A DNA stretch of 64,000 bases, taken from contig CP074381.1 of the NCBI GenBank assembly GCA_022041995.1, positions 3,410,001-3,474,000 of the forward strand. Reading direction: 5' to 3'. A program made the position numbers and the translations under genes. The notes under the pieces are model-generated. The model had not been told where the DNA came from. It saw nothing but the letters and a program-made list of their open reading frames with translations, and made no database searches. The DNA is from Cupriavidus necator (GTDB lineage: Bacteria; Pseudomonadota; Gammaproteobacteria; Burkholderiales; Burkholderiaceae). Positions 30,361 to 39,484 of this stretch are shown piece by piece. Position 1 is the first letter of the stretch; each line of letters starts with the position of its first letter.

Positions 30361-31764
30361 TTATCCGGCAGGGTTGAGCAGCGGCGCCAGCACGCTTTCG
30401 GCCAGCCTGGCCGCGGCCAGCACGCTGCGGTCGGCACCGCGCGGGCCGGCGATCTGCAGGCCGGCCGGCAGCCCGTCGCGGCCGAGGCCGCAGGGCACCG
30501 AGATTGCCGGCGCCAGCGCATGGTTGAAGAAGGGTGTAAACACCGCATGGGCGCGCGGCTCCACCGCCACGCCGCCGATCCGCTCCGGCCCCAGCCGGTC
30601 GTTGCGCCACGCCACGCACGGGGTGGTCGGGCACAGCAGCAGGTCATAGCGGGTAAAGAACCCCGCCACGGCCAGCGCGATCTGGTGGCTGGCTTCGCGC
30701 GCGCGGGCCACGTCGGCGCCGCTCCAGGCCAGCCCGCGCTCGATCTGGCGCGCCACGTCGGGATCGAACACCTCCGGGTCGCGGCGCCAGGCCTCGCCGT
30801 AGAGATTGGCCAGGCCGACATGCTGCAGCGGCATCAGCGCGGCCTCGTCGGCACCCTTCGGCCAGGCCGGGTCGGCACGCTCGATGGTCAGGCCCGCGGC
30901 CTGCAGCCGGGCCACGGCCTGCTCGAAGGCCTGCGCGACATCGTCGTCGACCGGCGTGTCCAGGCCCAGGCGCGGGCTGACCGCGATCTTCAGCGTATGC
31001 AGCGGGCGCGCGGCGCCGAGCGAGAAACCCAGCGTATCGGGATCGCGCGGATCGGCCCCGGCCAGCGCCTCGAACATCAGCTCGGCGTCGGCCACCGTGC
31101 GCGTGATCGGCGCAATCACCTGGATGCCGTTGAAGGCATGGGGAAAGCCGACCGAATCGGGAATCGCGCCGTAGGAAGGCTTGAAACCGACCACGCCGGC
31201 ATGCGCGGGCGGGCGCCGGCTGGAGCCGCCGCCGTCGGTGCCCAGCGCCAGCGGCGCCATGCCTGCGGCCACCGCCACCGCGCAGCCGCCAGACGAGCCG
31301 CCCGCGGTCAGCGTGGCATCGAGCGGATGGCGTGTCAGCCCGTAGACCTTGTTGGTGGTCAGGCCCTTGCAGGCGAACTCCGAAGTATTGCCCATGCCGA
31401 GCACGATCGCGCCGGCCTGGCGCAGGCGCTCGAGCGCGATGGCGTCGGCGGGCGCAATGAAGTCGCGGTATAGCTGCGAACCCTGCGTCACGCGGCGGCC
31501 CTGGCTCCAGATCACGTCCTTGACGATCACCGGCACACCCGCCAGCAGCGGGCGCTCGCCCTGCGCCAGGCGCGCGCGCAGCTGCGCCAGATCGGCATCG
31601 ACCAGCTCCTGGCGCTGCTCGAACACGGCGTTCAGTTGGTCATTGCGCGCCGCGATGCGGGCCTGGAAGGCGGCGACCACCTCGGCGGGATCGAGGCGGC
31701 CGGCAGCGACGCGGGCCGCGATGGTGGCGGCGTCCAGGCGGTTGGTCAGTTCCATGTCAGTCAT
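30361..31764 (-). CDS. Amidase-signature family hydrolase
   Basis: 467 aa. Amidase signature with the Ser-cisSer-Lys triad: catalytic Lys in VIVKDVIW, the Gly/Ser-rich GGSSGGCAVAVAAGMAPLALGTDGGGSSRRPP, and later PTTPCVAW. It probably cleaves a linear or N-carbamoyl amide released by the neighbouring hydantoinase, since no M20-type carbamoylase lies nearby. The usual GGSIRxPA appears here as GGSSRRPP. Start: ATG 31764 (MTDMELTNRL), with 31755 as an alternative. It is 28 bp after the hydantoinase gene. Confidence 0.87.
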   Translation of the reverse strand: MTDMELTNRLDAATIAARVAAGRLDPAEVVAAFQARIAARNDQLNAVFEQRQELVDADLAQLRARLAQGERPLLAGVPVIVKDVIWSQGRRVTQGSQLYRDFIAPADAIALERLRQAGAIVLGMGNTSEFACKGLTTNKVYGLTRHPLDATLTAGGSSGGCAVAVAAGMAPLALGTDGGGSSRRPPAHAGVVGFKPSYGAIPDSVGFPHAFNGIQVIAPITRTVADAELMFEALAGADPRDPDTLGFSLGAARPLHTLKIAVSPRLGLDTPVDDDVAQAFEQAVARLQAAGLTIERADPAWPKGADEAALMPLQHVGLANLYGEAWRRDPEVFDPDVARQIERGLAWSGADVARAREASHQIALAVAGFFTRYDLLLCPTTPCVAWRNDRLGPERIGGVAVEPRAHAVFTPFFNHALAPAISVPCGLGRDGLPAGLQIAGPRGADRSVLAAARLAESVLAPLLNPAG

Positions 31765-31792
31765 TCCAGTCAAAGCATCGGCAAGGCCGCCG

Positions 31793-33229
31793 TCACAGGC
31801 TGCCCCCCGAGGTGCGATAGCGCGGCCTGGCCATCTCCGGCAGGCCGCACGGCAGGAACTGGCCGTGGCCGGCCTCGGCCAGCACCTCGCCCTCATGCGC
31901 CACCACCTTGCCGCGCACCAGCGTGGTCACCGGCCAGCCGGTCACGCGCAGGCCTTCGTATGGGGTGTAGTCGACCGCATGGTGCAGGTCGGCGTTGCGG
32001 ATCGTCACTTCACGCTGCGGGTCCCAGATCGCCAGGTCGGCATCGGCGCCGATGGCGATAGTGCCCTTGCGCGGATGCAGGCCGTAGAGCTTGGCGGGGT
32101 TGGTCGAGGTCAGCGCGACGAACTGGTTGACCGAGATGCGGCCGCCCACCACGCCAGCCGAGAACAGCAGCGGCAGCCGCGTTTCCAGCCCGGGGATGCC
32201 GTTGGGGATGTACTGGAACGGGACTTCCTTGCCGCCAGGCTTCTTGCCCTGCGCGTCTTCGTAGCGGAACGGTGCATGGTCGGACGAGAAGATGGTGAAG
32301 AGGCCGTCGGCCAGGCCGTCCCAGATCACTTCCTGGTTGCTGCGGTCGCGCGGCGGCGGGCTGCACACGCACTTGGCGCCGTGGTAGCCGGGCTGGTCAA
32401 GGTCTTCGGCAGTGAGAAACAGGTACTGCGGGCAGGTCTCGGCAAAGATCTTCATGCCGCGGTTGCGCGCCCAGCGGATCTGCTCCACCGCCTCCTTGCC
32501 CGATACATGGACGATCAGGATCGGCACGTCGACCAGTTCGGAGAAGGTGATGGCGCGGTGCGTGGCCTCGCGCTCGATCGCCATCGGCCGGGCCAGCGCG
32601 TGGAACTTCGGCGCGGTGTTGCCCGCCGCTTCCAGCTTCTCGGTCAGCCAGGCGATGCAGTCCGAGTTCTCGGCATGCACCATCACCAGCCCGCCCTCCT
32701 GGCGCGCCACCGACAGCACCTCAAGGATCTCGCGGTCGTTCAGCTTGAGGTCGTCGTAGGTCATGTAGATCTTGAACGACGAATAGCCCTCACGGATCAG
32801 GCCAGGCAGCTCGTCGTTCAGCACCGCCTCGGTCGGATCGGCCACGATCAGGTGGAAGGCATAGTCGACCACGGCCTGGCCGCCGGCGCGCCGGTGGTAG
32901 TCGCTGACCGCGGCGCGCAGGGAATGGCCCTTCTCCTGCGCGGCAAACGGGATCACCGTGGTGGTGCCGCCGCACGCCGCCGAGACCGAGCCGGTGCGGA
33001 AGCCATCGGCCATCCTGAGGCCGTCCGGCATCGGCTGGTCCAGGTGGCAGTGCGCATCGACGCCGCCCGGCAGTACCAGCTTGCCGCTGGCGTCGATGGT
33101 CTGCGCCGCCTCGCCCAGGTCAAGACCAAGCTGCACGATACGGCCGCCGGCGATGCCGATATCGCACTGCATGGTGTCGCTGGCGGTCACCACGGTGCCG
33201 TTGCGGATGATCAGATCGAACTGTTTCAC
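31793..33229 (-). CDS. Hydantoinase / dihydropyrimidinase family amidohydrolase
   Basis: 478 aa metal-dependent amidohydrolase that opens cyclic ureides. The metal-binding HxH appears as GGVDAHCHLDQPM (about residues 60-62), the carboxylated Lys is in SSFKIYMTY (about residue 153), further His are in MVHAENSD and ILIVHVSG, and the catalytic Asp is in FSSDHAPFRY. The start is uncertain: GTG 33229 gives MKQFDLIIRNGTVV, the normal family beginning, but the frame is open to an ATG at 33277. It is second in the operon, after the transporter. Confidence 0.9.
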   Translation of the reverse strand: MKQFDLIIRNGTVVTASDTMQCDIGIAGGRIVQLGLDLGEAAQTIDASGKLVLPGGVDAHCHLDQPMPDGLRMADGFRTGSVSAACGGTTTVIPFAAQEKGHSLRAAVSDYHRRAGGQAVVDYAFHLIVADPTEAVLNDELPGLIREGYSSFKIYMTYDDLKLNDREILEVLSVARQEGGLVMVHAENSDCIAWLTEKLEAAGNTAPKFHALARPMAIEREATHRAITFSELVDVPILIVHVSGKEAVEQIRWARNRGMKIFAETCPQYLFLTAEDLDQPGYHGAKCVCSPPPRDRSNQEVIWDGLADGLFTIFSSDHAPFRYEDAQGKKPGGKEVPFQYIPNGIPGLETRLPLLFSAGVVGGRISVNQFVALTSTNPAKLYGLHPRKGTIAIGADADLAIWDPQREVTIRNADLHHAVDYTPYEGLRVTGWPVTTLVRGKVVAHEGEVLAEAGHGQFLPCGLPEMARPRYRTSGGSL

Positions 33230-33277
33230 GATACGGCTCACGAAAAGGTTGGGACGGCGAGGTTGGGACGGCAGCAC

Positions 33278-34609
33278 TCAGTGGTCCGCGTCGGACAGGT
33301 GCATGTGTGCCGTTTCACGCGCGGCGGCAGCGGCCACTGCGATCAGCGCGCACACCGCCGCCAGGTAGAGGGCTATCGGCGTGGTGCTGCCGAAGCGGTC
33401 GAGCAGCCCCACCGCGATCAGCGGGGCCAGCGCGCCGCCGAACACGCCGGCAAACTGGAAGCCGAGCGAGGCACCGGTCACGCGCACCCGGGTGGCGAAC
33501 AGCTCAGGCAGGAACGAGGCCAGCGGCGAGAACATGAACGACACCAGCACCATGCCGACGAACGAGCCAAGCATGATCAGCGCCGGGCTGCCGGTCTTGA
33601 TCATGGCGAAGAAGGCAAAGGCCCACACCGCGCCGCCGATGCCCCCGATCATCAGCACCGGGCGGCGCCCGATGCGGTCCGCCAGCAGGCCGGCGATCGG
33701 GATGAACAGGATCTGCGCCAGCGCGCCCAGCAGCACGGCATTGAGCGCGATGCTCTTGGGCAGGCCCAGCTTGGTCGGCACGAAGTACAGCAGGAACAGG
33801 GTGAATACATAGAAGGCGATGTCGCCGCCCAGCCGCGCGCCAAAGGCGATCAGCAGCTGCTTCTTGTAGTTGCGCAGCACTTCCATGATCGGCGCGCGTG
33901 CTTCGGCATGCGATTCCTCCAGCTTTTCGAACATGCCGGATTCACGCACATTGGAGCGGATGTAGAGGCCGACGCCGACCAGCAGAGCCGACAGCAGGAA
34001 CGGCACGCGCCAGCCCCAGCTCAGGAACGCTTCTTCCGACGCCTGCCAGGTCACCAGCGCGAATACGCCGTTGGCCAGCAGCAGCCCGATTGGCGCCGCC
34101 AGCTGCACCAGGCTGCCGAGGATGCCGCGCCGCTTACCTTCAGGGTCCAGCTCGTTGACCATGATCGCGGCCCCGCCCCACTCGCCGCCCAGGGCCAGGC
34201 CCTGCACCACGCGCAGCAGCACCAGCAGCGCCGGCGCCAGCGCGCCGGCGGCGGCATAGGTCGGCAGCAGGCCGATGCCAAAGGTGGCCAGGCCCATCAT
34301 CAGCAGCGTGATGATCAGGATGGACTTGCGGCCCATCTTGTCACCGAAGTGGCCGAAGATCGCCGCGCCCAGCGGCCGCGCCACGAAGGCCACGCCGTAG
34401 CTGGCAAAGGACAGCAGCGTCGCGGTCAGCGGATCGCTCTGCGGGAAGAACAGCTTGGGGAAGACCAGCGCGGCGGCCGATCCGTAGATGAAATGGTCGT
34501 AGAACTCGAGCGTGGTCCCGGCCAGGCTGGCCCCGGCGACGCGCGCGACGGATTGCTTCCGGGGCGACGCGCCGTTTTTGGCTGGTGCCTCAATGCTGAC
34601 TGCTTGCAT
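33278..34609 (-). CDS. MFS transporter, metabolite:H+ symporter (MHS) family
   Basis: 443 aa, 12 hydrophobic segments. MHS features: AGTTLEFYDHFIYGSAAALVFPKLFFP, the loop GHFGDKMGRKS, LRVVQGLALGGEWGGAA and ADRIGRRPVL. Relatives carry dicarboxylates, aromatic acids, betaine and hydantoins. As first gene of the cluster it is the probable uptake system for the hydantoinase substrate. GAGGATCCACC precedes ATG 34609. An operator-like half-site lies about 120 bp upstream. Confidence 0.9.
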   Translation of the reverse strand: MQAVSIEAPAKNGASPRKQSVARVAGASLAGTTLEFYDHFIYGSAAALVFPKLFFPQSDPLTATLLSFASYGVAFVARPLGAAIFGHFGDKMGRKSILIITLLMMGLATFGIGLLPTYAAAGALAPALLVLLRVVQGLALGGEWGGAAIMVNELDPEGKRRGILGSLVQLAAPIGLLLANGVFALVTWQASEEAFLSWGWRVPFLLSALLVGVGLYIRSNVRESGMFEKLEESHAEARAPIMEVLRNYKKQLLIAFGARLGGDIAFYVFTLFLLYFVPTKLGLPKSIALNAVLLGALAQILFIPIAGLLADRIGRRPVLMIGGIGGAVWAFAFFAMIKTGSPALIMLGSFVGMVLVSFMFSPLASFLPELFATRVRVTGASLGFQFAGVFGGALAPLIAVGLLDRFGSTTPIALYLAAVCALIAVAAAAARETAHMHLSDADH

Positions 34610-34730
34610 GGTGGATCCTCCAATGGTCCCTGCCCTGGCGCGCGGTGGTGGTTCCCGGCGTTGCATTCGGGCGTTGTCTCCGACGCGGCATGCGTGTGCG
34701 GCGTCTTTGCTCAGTACATTAGGATATAAA

Positions 34731-34742
34731 CCGCCATACAAT
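34731..34742 (-). promoter_or_regulatory. Shared 12-mer upstream of the transporter operon
   Basis: CCGCCATACAAT is identical to the sequence in the GntR promoter (28777-28788) and sits in an AT-rich stretch before the MHS transporter gene. It may be a regulator half-site. Confidence 0.5.
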
Positions 34743-34820
34743 CAAGTTGAATTTTGTTTGTCAGATTTGGTGTGGGTGCACGCTGGGTTTTGGTGCCATG
34801 CACTAGGATGGGGGATTGGG

Positions 34821-35627
34821 AGCCGTTTGTTTTGGGGCTATGGGGCCGGTTGTCGTGCTTGGCGGGCGTGGGCTGTTTCGCCGGCGTAGCCGGCGAGTCA
34901 CTTTTTGTCCGAGCGACAAAAAGTAACCAAAAAACGCGTCGCCTATGCGGCTGGCAATAAAGTTATCGGCGTTGGTGGTTCGGGCGGTGGTGATTTCCGC
35001 TGATGTGATTGGTGGTTCGAGCCAGCTACGCTCCCTGTCTGGTGCCTGCGTCGACGGACTATTGGACGAACCCGACTTTAGGTTGTTGGCAGCCTGCTAA
35101 CCAGGTTATCGGTGGGACGCCTTCGGCTGCGCTGCGCGCACGCTTCATCTCAGGTCGGAGGCCCGGGCACAGAGGGCATCGCTGCGCTCGCACCGCGTGG
35201 TCGCGGATGATGGCGAACCTAATGCTGTCAGGAAGTGGTCGGACGGTCGCTCTGCTTAGGGCCGGCGCGCAGCGCAGCCGTAGGCGTCCCCGCGATACGG
35301 CTGGCAGCAGGCGGCCTACGCCCTGCATGGGGATCGTCCAATAGGGGGTTATCGCAGGCACGATCCCTGACTCACATGGCATAGCAGGCTCGAACGGGCA
35401 ACCACATCGAACGGCAAGCACCGCCGCGCGAACGGGCCAACGCCGAGGAATGGATTGCCAGCCGCTCAGGCGACGCGTTTTTTGGTTACTTTTTGTCGCT
35501 CGGACAAAAAGTGACTCGCCGGCTACGCCGGCGAAACAGCCCACGCCCGCCAAGTACGACAACCGACCGCATGCAGCCAAGCCAAGCCAATAAACAAAAA
35601 CGGCGCACACCCAAAGGCATGCGCCGC
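34821..35627. repeat. Large imperfect inverted-repeat element, non-coding
   Basis: About 800 bp with a centre near 35205. The outer arms 34848-34957 and 35454-35565 are nearly identical inverted copies. The inner arms 35114-35139 and 35265-35290 (GGGACGCC...GCGCGC) and 35059-35069 and 35334-35344 (CTATTGGACGA) keep the same centre. Each outer arm holds two hairpins: CGCCGGC-GTA-GCCGGCG and ACTTTTTGTC-CGAGC-GACAAAAAGT. Short frames in both arms encode the same peptide (FAGVAGESLFVRATKSNQK), a common spurious translation of a dispersed proteobacterial repeat. No transposase or gene is supported in 34610-35652. Confidence 0.8.
35595..35626 (-). terminator. Terminator after purM
   Basis: CGGCGCA (35601-35607) pairs with TGCGCCG (35620-35626). 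On the minus strand it is followed by TTTTTGTTTA. It lies just downstream of the purM stop. Confidence 0.78.
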
Positions 35628-35652
35628 TCTCACAACAAAACCACCGAAACGA

Positions 35653-36704
35653 TTACACCACGATGGTCTGCGCCTCGCCTTCCGCACGTGCGCGGATTTC
35701 ACCAATCTCCCACACCGCCTCACCAGCCGCCTGCAGATGACGAATAGCACGCTCAGCATCTTCCTTGGCCACAATCACCACCATGCCGATGCCACAGTTG
35801 AACACGCGGTGCATTTCATCGTCGGCCACGCGACCCTGCGCCTGCAGCCACTGGAACAGCGGCGGGAGCGTCCAGGCATCGCGCTTCAGCACGGCGGTGA
35901 CGTCCTGCGCCAGCACCCGCGGCACATTTTCGGTCAGGCCGCCGCCGGTGATATGGGCCATGCCCTTGACCGGCAGGGTTTCGATCAGCGACAGCAGCGG
36001 CTTCACGTAGATCCGCGTCGGCGCCATGATCGCGTCCTGCAGGCGCTGGCCGTGGAAGTCGGCATTCAGGTCCGGCTTGGCCACTTCGATGATCTTGCGC
36101 ACCAGCGAGTAACCGTTGGAGTGCGCGCCCGACGAAGCCAGGCCCAGCACCACGTCGCCCGGGGTAATGGTGCTGCCGTCGATGATCTTCTTCTTTTCGA
36201 CCGCGCCGACGGCAAAGCCGGCCAGGTCGTATTCGCCGTCCGGGTACATGCTCGGCATTTCGGCGGTTTCGCCGCCGATCAGGGCGCAGCCGGCCAGTTC
36301 GCAACCGCGGGCGATGCCCTGGATCACGGTGGCGGCGGTGTCCACGTCCAGCTTGCCGCAGGCGAAGTAGTCGAGGAAGAACAGCGGCTCGGCACCCTGC
36401 ACCAGGATGTCGTTGACGCTCATGGCGACCAGGTCCTGGCCGACGGTGTCATGGCGGTTGAGCTGGAAGGCGAGCTTGAGCTTGGTGCCCACGCCGTCGG
36501 TGCCCGACACCAGCACCGGCTCCTGGAACTTCTTCGACAGTTCGAACAGCGCACCGAACCCGCCGATGCCCGCCATCACGCCCTCGCGCATGGTGCGCTT
36601 GGCAAACGGCTTGATGCGGTCGACCAGTGCGTCGCCGGCATCGATATCAACACCGGCGTCGCGGTAGGAAAGGCCTGCCTGGCCGGCGGTCGGGATGCGC
36701 TCAT
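35653..36704 (-). CDS. purM: Phosphoribosylformylglycinamidine cyclo-ligase (apparent frameshift near its start)
   Basis: AIR synthetase of purine biosynthesis. Motifs: [58 protein letters not shown] and the C-terminal [13 protein letters not shown]. The expected beginning [14 protein letters not shown] is encoded from ATG 36704, but only if one C is added to TCCC (minus strand, 36692-36694); as given, the ATG is out of frame with the rest. Restored length is about 350 aa, normal for PurM. Divergent from the permease gene, with a TAAAAT -10 candidate at 36816-36821. Confidence 0.93.
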
Positions 36705-36897
36705 GGGAACCTGCTTGTCCTGGAGGAAATAAAGTGAGGAATTCGGCGCTCGGGCCACCGCAGCTTCCCTTGCTTGGCATCGGAAGGCGGGCGCGAGTCC
36801 AGTAGAATTGCAATTTTAACGGATAGAGGCCCCCCGCTTCCAGTTTCCGGCGAGATTCCGCCGCAAACGGCGCTGTCGCCCGTCCCCCCAACTATTG

Positions 36898-37968
36898 ATG
36901 AATGCCCCGCTGTTGAACCAAGAGGCCAAGCGCATCCTGCTCTGGATCGTCGTGGCCGTCGCGCTGTTCGCCGCCCTCATCGCGCTGGCGCCGGTGCTGA
37001 CGCCGTTCCTGTTCGCGTTCATCTTCGCCTATATCCTGAACCCGGGCGTGGACTGGCTGCAACGCCGCCGCGTGCCGCGCGCGGTCGGCGTGACGCTGAT
37101 GATCCTGCTGCTGACGGTGATCTGCGTGATGCTGGTGCTGCTGCTGATTGCAGTGCTGCAGCGCGAGATCCCGCAGGTGCGCGAGCAGTTGCCGATCCTG
37201 CTGAAGAAGCTCAATTCGGTGGTTTCGCCCCGGCTGGCCGAGTTCGGCGTACGCGTGCGCTTTGACTTCCCCGGCCTGCGCAACATGCTGTCGGACCGCT
37301 TCTCGGCCAGCCCGGAAGACCTGCTGGTGGTGTTGCTCAACTACGTCAAGATGTCGGGCTCGGCGCTGATCACGGTGGCCGGCATCGCCTTTATCGTGCC
37401 CATCGTCATGTTTTACCTGATGATGGACTGGCACATGGTGATGCGCCGCATCGAGGGCGTGGTGCCGCGCCGCTGGGTGCCCAAGGTGCGCGAACTGACC
37501 AACGAGACCGACGCGCTGCTGTCGCAATACCTGCGCGGCCAGATCCTGGTGATGGTGATCCTGGCGGCGATCTACTCGATCGGGCTGACCATCGCCGGCT
37601 TCGATATCGGCGTGCCGGTCGGGGTCTTCACCGGGCTGGCGGTGTTTATCCCGTATATTGGCTTTGGTGTCGGGCTGGTCATGGCGGTCCTGGCCGCGCT
37701 GCTGCAGTTCGGCAACTGGTACGGGCTGGCCGCGGTGGCGGTGGTCTACGGCTTCGGCCAGTTTATCGAAAGCTTTTACCTGACCCCGCGCCTGGTGGGC
37801 GAACGCATCGGCCTGCACCCGCTGGTGGTGATCTTCGCGCTGCTCGCCTTCGGCCAGCTGTTCGGCTTCTTCGGCGTGCTGCTGGCGTTGCCGACCTGTG
37901 CCGTGCTGCTGGTCGGTGCGCGGCAGCTGCGGCGGGTTTACCTGGCCAGCGACCTGTACCGAAAATAA
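36898..37968 (+). CDS. AI-2E transporter (PerM) family membrane protein
   Basis: 356 aa with about eight membrane helices. An N-terminal pair (LLWIVVAVALFAALIALAP) is followed by FAYILNPGVDWLQRRRVPR, a hydrophilic periplasmic or cytoplasmic domain, and the conserved YLRGQILVMVILAAIYSIGL, PYIGFGVGL and LTPRLVGERIGLHP. Members include AI-2 exporters and Na+/H+ antiporters, so the substrate is open. Start: ATG 36898, immediately preceded by an in-frame TTG. hda follows, a conserved order with purM and hda in betaproteobacteria. Confidence 0.9.
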   Translation: MNAPLLNQEAKRILLWIVVAVALFAALIALAPVLTPFLFAFIFAYILNPGVDWLQRRRVPRAVGVTLMILLLTVICVMLVLLLIAVLQREIPQVREQLPILLKKLNSVVSPRLAEFGVRVRFDFPGLRNMLSDRFSASPEDLLVVLLNYVKMSGSALITVAGIAFIVPIVMFYLMMDWHMVMRRIEGVVPRRWVPKVRELTNETDALLSQYLRGQILVMVILAAIYSIGLTIAGFDIGVPVGVFTGLAVFIPYIGFGVGLVMAVLAALLQFGNWYGLAAVAVVYGFGQFIESFYLTPRLVGERIGLHPLVVIFALLAFGQLFGFFGVLLALPTCAVLLVGARQLRRVYLASDLYRK

Positions 37969-38012
37969 CGGCTGCCCCACTGCTGCCCACACCTGCAAGT
38001 TAGCCATACGTC

Positions 38013-38720
38013 ATGTCCCCGCGTCCCAAGCAACTGTCGCTCGAGCTGGGCAGCCCGCCGCCTTCGACCTTCGAGAATTTCGTGGTGGCATCCAACCGCG
38101 AGGCGGTGCAGCGCCTGCGCGAGCTGCCCGCCGCGCTCGCCCAGGAGCACGCCAGCGACCGGCTGGTCTACCTGTGGGGCGAGGTCGGCTGCGGCCGTAC
38201 CCACCTGCTGCATGCGGTATGCGAGGCCGGGCCGCAGCACGGCATCCGCAGCCGCTACCTGAGCCCGCACCACCCGTTGTCGGACTTCCTGTTCGACCCC
38301 TGGTGCCAGCTCTACACCGTGGATGACGTCGAGCTGCTGGATGAAGCGCGCCAGATCGCGGTGTTTTCGCTCTACAACGAGGTGCGCGCCCACGTGCGCA
38401 CCGCGCTGGTAGTGGCCGGCGGCCTGGCCCCGCGCGCGATGCCGGTGCGCGAAGACCTGCGCACGCGCCTGGGCTGGGGCCTGGTGTACCAGGTCGCTCC
38501 GCTGTCGGACGACGACAAGAAGGCCGTTGTGCTTCATGCGGCACGCGAGCGCGGGCTGCAGCTGTCGCCGGAGATCACGCACTGGCTGGTGACGCGGCAT
38601 TATCGCGACATGCCAAGCCTGATGGCGCTGCTGGACGCGCTCGACACCTACTCGCTGGAACGCAAGCGGCCGGTGACGCTGCCGCTGCTGCGTGAAATGT
38701 TTGCTGAATTCCGGGATTAG
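38013..38720 (+). CDS. hda: DnaA regulatory inactivator Hda
   Basis: AAA+ DnaA paralogue that, with the sliding clamp, stimulates hydrolysis of DnaA-bound ATP and prevents over-initiation. 235 aa. The N-terminal clamp-binding motif is QLSLEL (residues 7-12). A Walker A-like GEVGCGRTHLL and the C-terminal DnaA-like helices (RHYRDMPSLMALLDALDTYSLERKRPVTLPLLREM) follow; the box has GCGRT instead of GxGKT, which is typical of Hda. Confidence 0.93.
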   Translation: MSPRPKQLSLELGSPPPSTFENFVVASNREAVQRLRELPAALAQEHASDRLVYLWGEVGCGRTHLLHAVCEAGPQHGIRSRYLSPHHPLSDFLFDPWCQLYTVDDVELLDEARQIAVFSLYNEVRAHVRTALVVAGGLAPRAMPVREDLRTRLGWGLVYQVAPLSDDDKKAVVLHAARERGLQLSPEITHWLVTRHYRDMPSLMALLDALDTYSLERKRPVTLPLLREMFAEFRD

Positions 38721-38809
38721 CGCCGGCATCGGCGCCCAAATCGCACCCAAAGCGGCCACGGCGCCTGCCTGCCCGCCCGACCTCTCGCCTTAAGGTAAAA
38801 TCGCCGCCC

Positions 38810-39483
38810 ATGAATCTGGCACTCTTTGATCTCGACCACACCCTGATCCCGACCGACAGCGACCATGAATGGGGCCGCTTCCTGGTCCGCCTGGGCGTCG
38901 TCGACGAGGAAACCTACCGGCAGAAGAACGACGAGTTCTACGGCCACTACAAGGCCGGCACCCTCGATATCCAGGCCTTCCTGCGCTTTGCGCTGGCGCC
39001 GCTGGCGGCCCACCCGCGCGACCGGCTGGATGCCATGCGGGTGCGTTTCATGCACGAGGTGATCGACCCCGTGATCACGCCGCAGGCGCGCGCGCTGGTC
39101 TACAAGCACCTGGAAGCCGGCGACCTGTGCGCCGTGGTGACCGCCACCAACAGCTTCGTCACCGCCCCGATCGCCACGGCCTTCGGCATCAAGCACCTGA
39201 TCGCGACCGACCCCGCCACCGTCGACGGCAAGCCCGAGAGCCAGTTCACCGGCGAGGTCGAGGGCGTGCCCAGCTTCCGCGAAGGCAAGATCACCCGCGT
39301 CGAGGCCTGGCTCAAGAGCCAGGGCGCGCAGTGGACCATTTCGAGAAAACCACCTTCTACAGCGACTCGGCCAACGACCTGCCCCTGCTGGAAAAAGTCT
39401 CCGAGCCGATCGCCACCAACCCGGACGATCGCCTGCGCCACCACGCCGCCGCGGCAGGCTGGCGCATCATGGATCTGTTCTGA
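38810..39483 (+). CDS. HAD-superfamily IB hydrolase (frameshifted in this sequence)
   Basis: SerB-like phosphatase: catalytic [26 protein letters not shown], then [13 protein letters not shown] and [24 protein letters not shown]. The frame breaks at 39337-39338: ACC-ATT is read where ACC-GAT-TTC-GAG (TDFEKTTF) is expected, so one G is missing. With it restored the protein is about 225 aa, stopping at TGA 39481-39483. As given, the first frame runs into pcnB, making a false 750-aa fusion. TAAAAT at 38796-38801 lies 8 nt before the ATG. Relatives act on phosphoserine or related phosphomonoesters. Confidence 0.88.
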
Positions 39484-39484
39484 C

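Noticed and set aside
34980-35400. tRNA-like GGTTCGAGCC sequence in the inverted-repeat element
   Set aside because: No acceptor stem, anticodon arm or cloverleaf can be drawn. The sequence is part of the repeat arms.
34754-35610. Small proteins sharing FAGVAGESLFVRATKSNQK in the two repeat arms
   Set aside because: The peptide is translation of hairpin DNA present in both arms, with no ribosome site or conserved gene context.
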